From: Acidobacteriota bacterium | GTDB taxonomy: Bacteria; Acidobacteriota; Vicinamibacteria; Vicinamibacterales; Vicinamibacteraceae | Assembly (NCBI GenBank): GCA_013695405.1 | Contig: JACDAO010000396.1 | Span: forward strand, 1-9,006 | DNA: 9,006 nt | Direction of reading: 5' to 3' | Shown here: piece after piece, positions 7,757 through 9,006 of the stretch | How the letters are laid out: every line of letters begins with the position of its first letter | How positions within the stretch are numbered: the stretch's first letter is position 1 | Notes under the pieces: generated by a model | Database searches by the model: none | The model's input: the letters and a program-made list of their open reading frames with translations, nothing else | What the model was told of the DNA's origin: nothing | Position numbers and translations under genes: made by a program

Positions 7757-7815
7757 CGATCCGCACGGGTAAACACAGGCGTCGACCGCCGCTGCCGTCC
7801 GGCGGCGAACGAAGC

Positions 7816-7835
7816 GGTGTTCGGAAATGAACACC
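7816..7835. promoter_or_regulatory. Perfect dyad: candidate enhancer site for the sigma-54 activator, or terminator of the upstream gene
   Basis: GGTGTTC and GAACACC form a perfect 7-bp inverted repeat around 6 nt. Its centre is about 95 bp upstream of the predicted sigma-54 start site, where enhancer sites of NtrC-type activators commonly lie. A second, shorter dyad, CGAAC-N8-GTTCG, overlaps it at 7806-7823. It also begins 13 nt after the stop of the oxidoreductase gene, so a hairpin at that gene's mRNA 3' end is an equally simple reading, though no U tract follows. The two roles do not exclude each other. Confidence 0.5.
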
Positions 7836-7848
7836 TCGGCTCGGTTGG

Positions 7849-8976
7849 CTAGGTCGGCTCGATCGCGATGCCGCGTTGCCGCAGGGCGTCCCGCAGCGCT
7901 GGCCCGAACCCGGTCAGCCCGAGACGTTCCGGTGGGTGGACGCCAGGCGTGGTGATCGTGCCGTCGACCAGCCACCGCGCCACGATTGCCGCCGGCAGGC
8001 CGGTGGTCCGCGCCATGCTGCTGAGCGGGCTGTCAGCGCCGACCCGGTCGACCAGCTCCCAGCCCCGACGCACCGCGCCGCCAGAGTCGTCGACGCCTGA
8101 GGTCTCGACCCGCAGCACCGTCAGGTCGCGCTCGCCAGGTGCGTAGGCCCATTGCGGAAAGAGCACAGCCGCGGTCATCCGGCGAGGCTCGATCCAGAGT
8201 TCGCCGACGCGGACCGGCGTTGTCGCGAAGCAGCCGGCATCGGACAGGGCCTGAATCATCGCCAGGTGGCCGGGATACCGCAGCGTCCGTTCGACCATGT
8301 GGTCGGCCCGGACCGTGTCCATCAGGCTCCGGAGCCCGTCGGTGTTGAACGACTCCAGCGGCCCGACGCCGTCCACGACGATGGTGTCCGGTTCACTGAG
8401 CGCCGGCAACGTCACGGGCTGGCCGGCCCTGACCAGTCGCGCCGGGCGGGTGTACTCCTCGATCACGTCGACCGCGGCAAACGGCGCCTTGTAGAAGAAC
8501 GGCGCCACCGGGTGCTGCGGCAGCCCGCCGACGTCAATCCGCACTGTCGCCGTCCGTGCCATGGCGATGACCGCCTCGCCGACGAGCACGTGACTGACCC
8601 CGGGCGCAATCCCGCAGTCGAACTGGATCACCGCGCCGCTGGCACGCGCGGCGGCGTCGTAGCGCCGCGGGTCCTCGGCCAGGAAGCTGACGTCGACGTG
8701 CCGCCCGCCGACCGCCGCGCGCGCCTCGATGACGGCCAGCGCCAGCGTGCTCGGCAACGCCCCGACCGTGACGTCGGCGTTGACGGCGAGCCGCGCGACC
8801 TGGGCGACATCGCTCAGGTCGGCCAGCCGCACATCGACGTCGAGGCGGCCGCGCAACGCCTCCAGCCGGGCCTGGTCCGCATCGGCGACGGTGACCCGTG
8901 CCACCGGCGAGGTGTGCGTCAGGTCCCAGGCGACGGCTTCGCCGACCACGCCTCCGCCGAGCACCAGCACATGCAT
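7849..8976 (-). CDS. Saccharopine dehydrogenase / lysine 6-dehydrogenase family oxidoreductase
   Basis: 375 aa from the ATG that places the nucleotide-binding strand at the very start (MHVLVLGGGVVG); the frame stays open upstream to the window edge with GTG and TTG codons, so a slightly longer form cannot be excluded. The N-terminal Rossmann fold has GGGVVG at 7-12 and an acidic residue after strand 2 (ADADQ, 31-35), pointing to NAD(H) or NADP(H) binding. Family landmarks follow: GALPSTLALAVIEA (about 72-85), HVDVSFL, DCGIAPGVSH (120-129), GGLPQ (150-154), ESFNTDGLRSLMDT (208-221) and TLRYPGHLAMIQAL (231-244). This pattern resembles L-lysine 6-dehydrogenase and saccharopine reductase-like enzymes of amino-acid metabolism, acting in the cytosol. 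Substrate cannot be fixed from sequence alone, since the family includes many uncharacterised members. It is separated from the transporter operon by 121 nt containing a dyad and a promoter, so a shared function is not implied. Confidence 0.88.
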   Translation of the reverse strand: MHVLVLGGGVVGEAVAWDLTHTSPVARVTVADADQARLEALRGRLDVDVRLADLSDVAQVARLAVNADVTVGALPSTLALAVIEARAAVGGRHVDVSFLAEDPRRYDAAARASGAVIQFDCGIAPGVSHVLVGEAVIAMARTATVRIDVGGLPQHPVAPFFYKAPFAAVDVIEEYTRPARLVRAGQPVTLPALSEPDTIVVDGVGPLESFNTDGLRSLMDTVRADHMVERTLRYPGHLAMIQALSDAGCFATTPVRVGELWIEPRRMTAAVLFPQWAYAPGERDLTVLRVETSGVDDSGGAVRRGWELVDRVGADSPLSSMARTTGLPAAIVARWLVDGTITTPGVHPPERLGLTGFGPALRDALRQRGIAIEPT

Positions 8977-9006
8977 CGGCCGAGACCATACCACCCCGGC
9001 CGACAA

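Noticed and set aside
6442..7776. 444-codon minus-strand frame overlapping the adaptor
   Set aside because: Out of phase with the clear HlyD-type reading frame; product is Arg/Gly-rich noise.
7786..7805. CCGCCG ... CGGCGG inverted repeat in the control region
   Set aside because: A six-base pure G/C stem with an 8-nt loop is expected by chance in DNA of this composition and has no helpful position.
8534..8989. 151-codon minus-strand frame overlapping the start of the oxidoreductase
   Set aside because: Out of phase with the Rossmann-fold frame; product is Arg/Gly-rich with no motif.

Overview
This is a GC-rich, tightly packed bacterial chromosomal window in which every supportable gene lies on the minus strand. 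It therefore reads from the high-coordinate end to the low-coordinate end. No rRNA, tRNA, CRISPR array, insertion sequence or phage gene is visible. The pairing of split MacB-type permeases with a NtrC-type regulator carrying a GAFTDA loop, the high GC and the degenerate heptad intergenic repeat suggest an acidobacterium, perhaps of the Vicinamibacteria. That placement is inference from recalled family patterns, not a database result.

Layout in transcription order: (1) 8976-7849, a saccharopine dehydrogenase / lysine 6-dehydrogenase family oxidoreductase, probably unrelated to what follows. (2) 7848-7728, a 121-bp control region with a perfect 7-bp dyad and a near-consensus sigma-54 promoter. 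(3) 7727-1811/519, a six-gene operon: HlyD-type periplasmic adaptor, LolD/MacB-type ABC ATPase, two MacB/FtsX-type permeases, a sigma-54-activating response regulator and a sensor histidine kinase. (4) 446-33, a small ABM-fold (quinol monooxygenase-like) protein with a Tat-type signal peptide, followed by a stem-loop.

The six operon genes are coupled. The ATPase and first permease share TGATG, the permeases are 3 nt apart, the second permease and regulator are 4 nt apart, and the regulator and kinase share GTGA. The one larger gap, 61 nt between adaptor and ATPase, is almost wholly filled by a degenerate 7-bp tandem repeat.

Working model: the kinase, which has two membrane segments and almost no periplasmic loop, senses an envelope or transporter-linked signal and phosphorylates the regulator. 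The regulator then activates the sigma-54 promoter ahead of the adaptor and so raises synthesis of the tripartite-type pump and of itself. No TolC-type outer-membrane gene is in the window. The most notable observation is that promoter, activator, sensor and transporter appear to form a self-contained sigma-54 autoregulatory export module.
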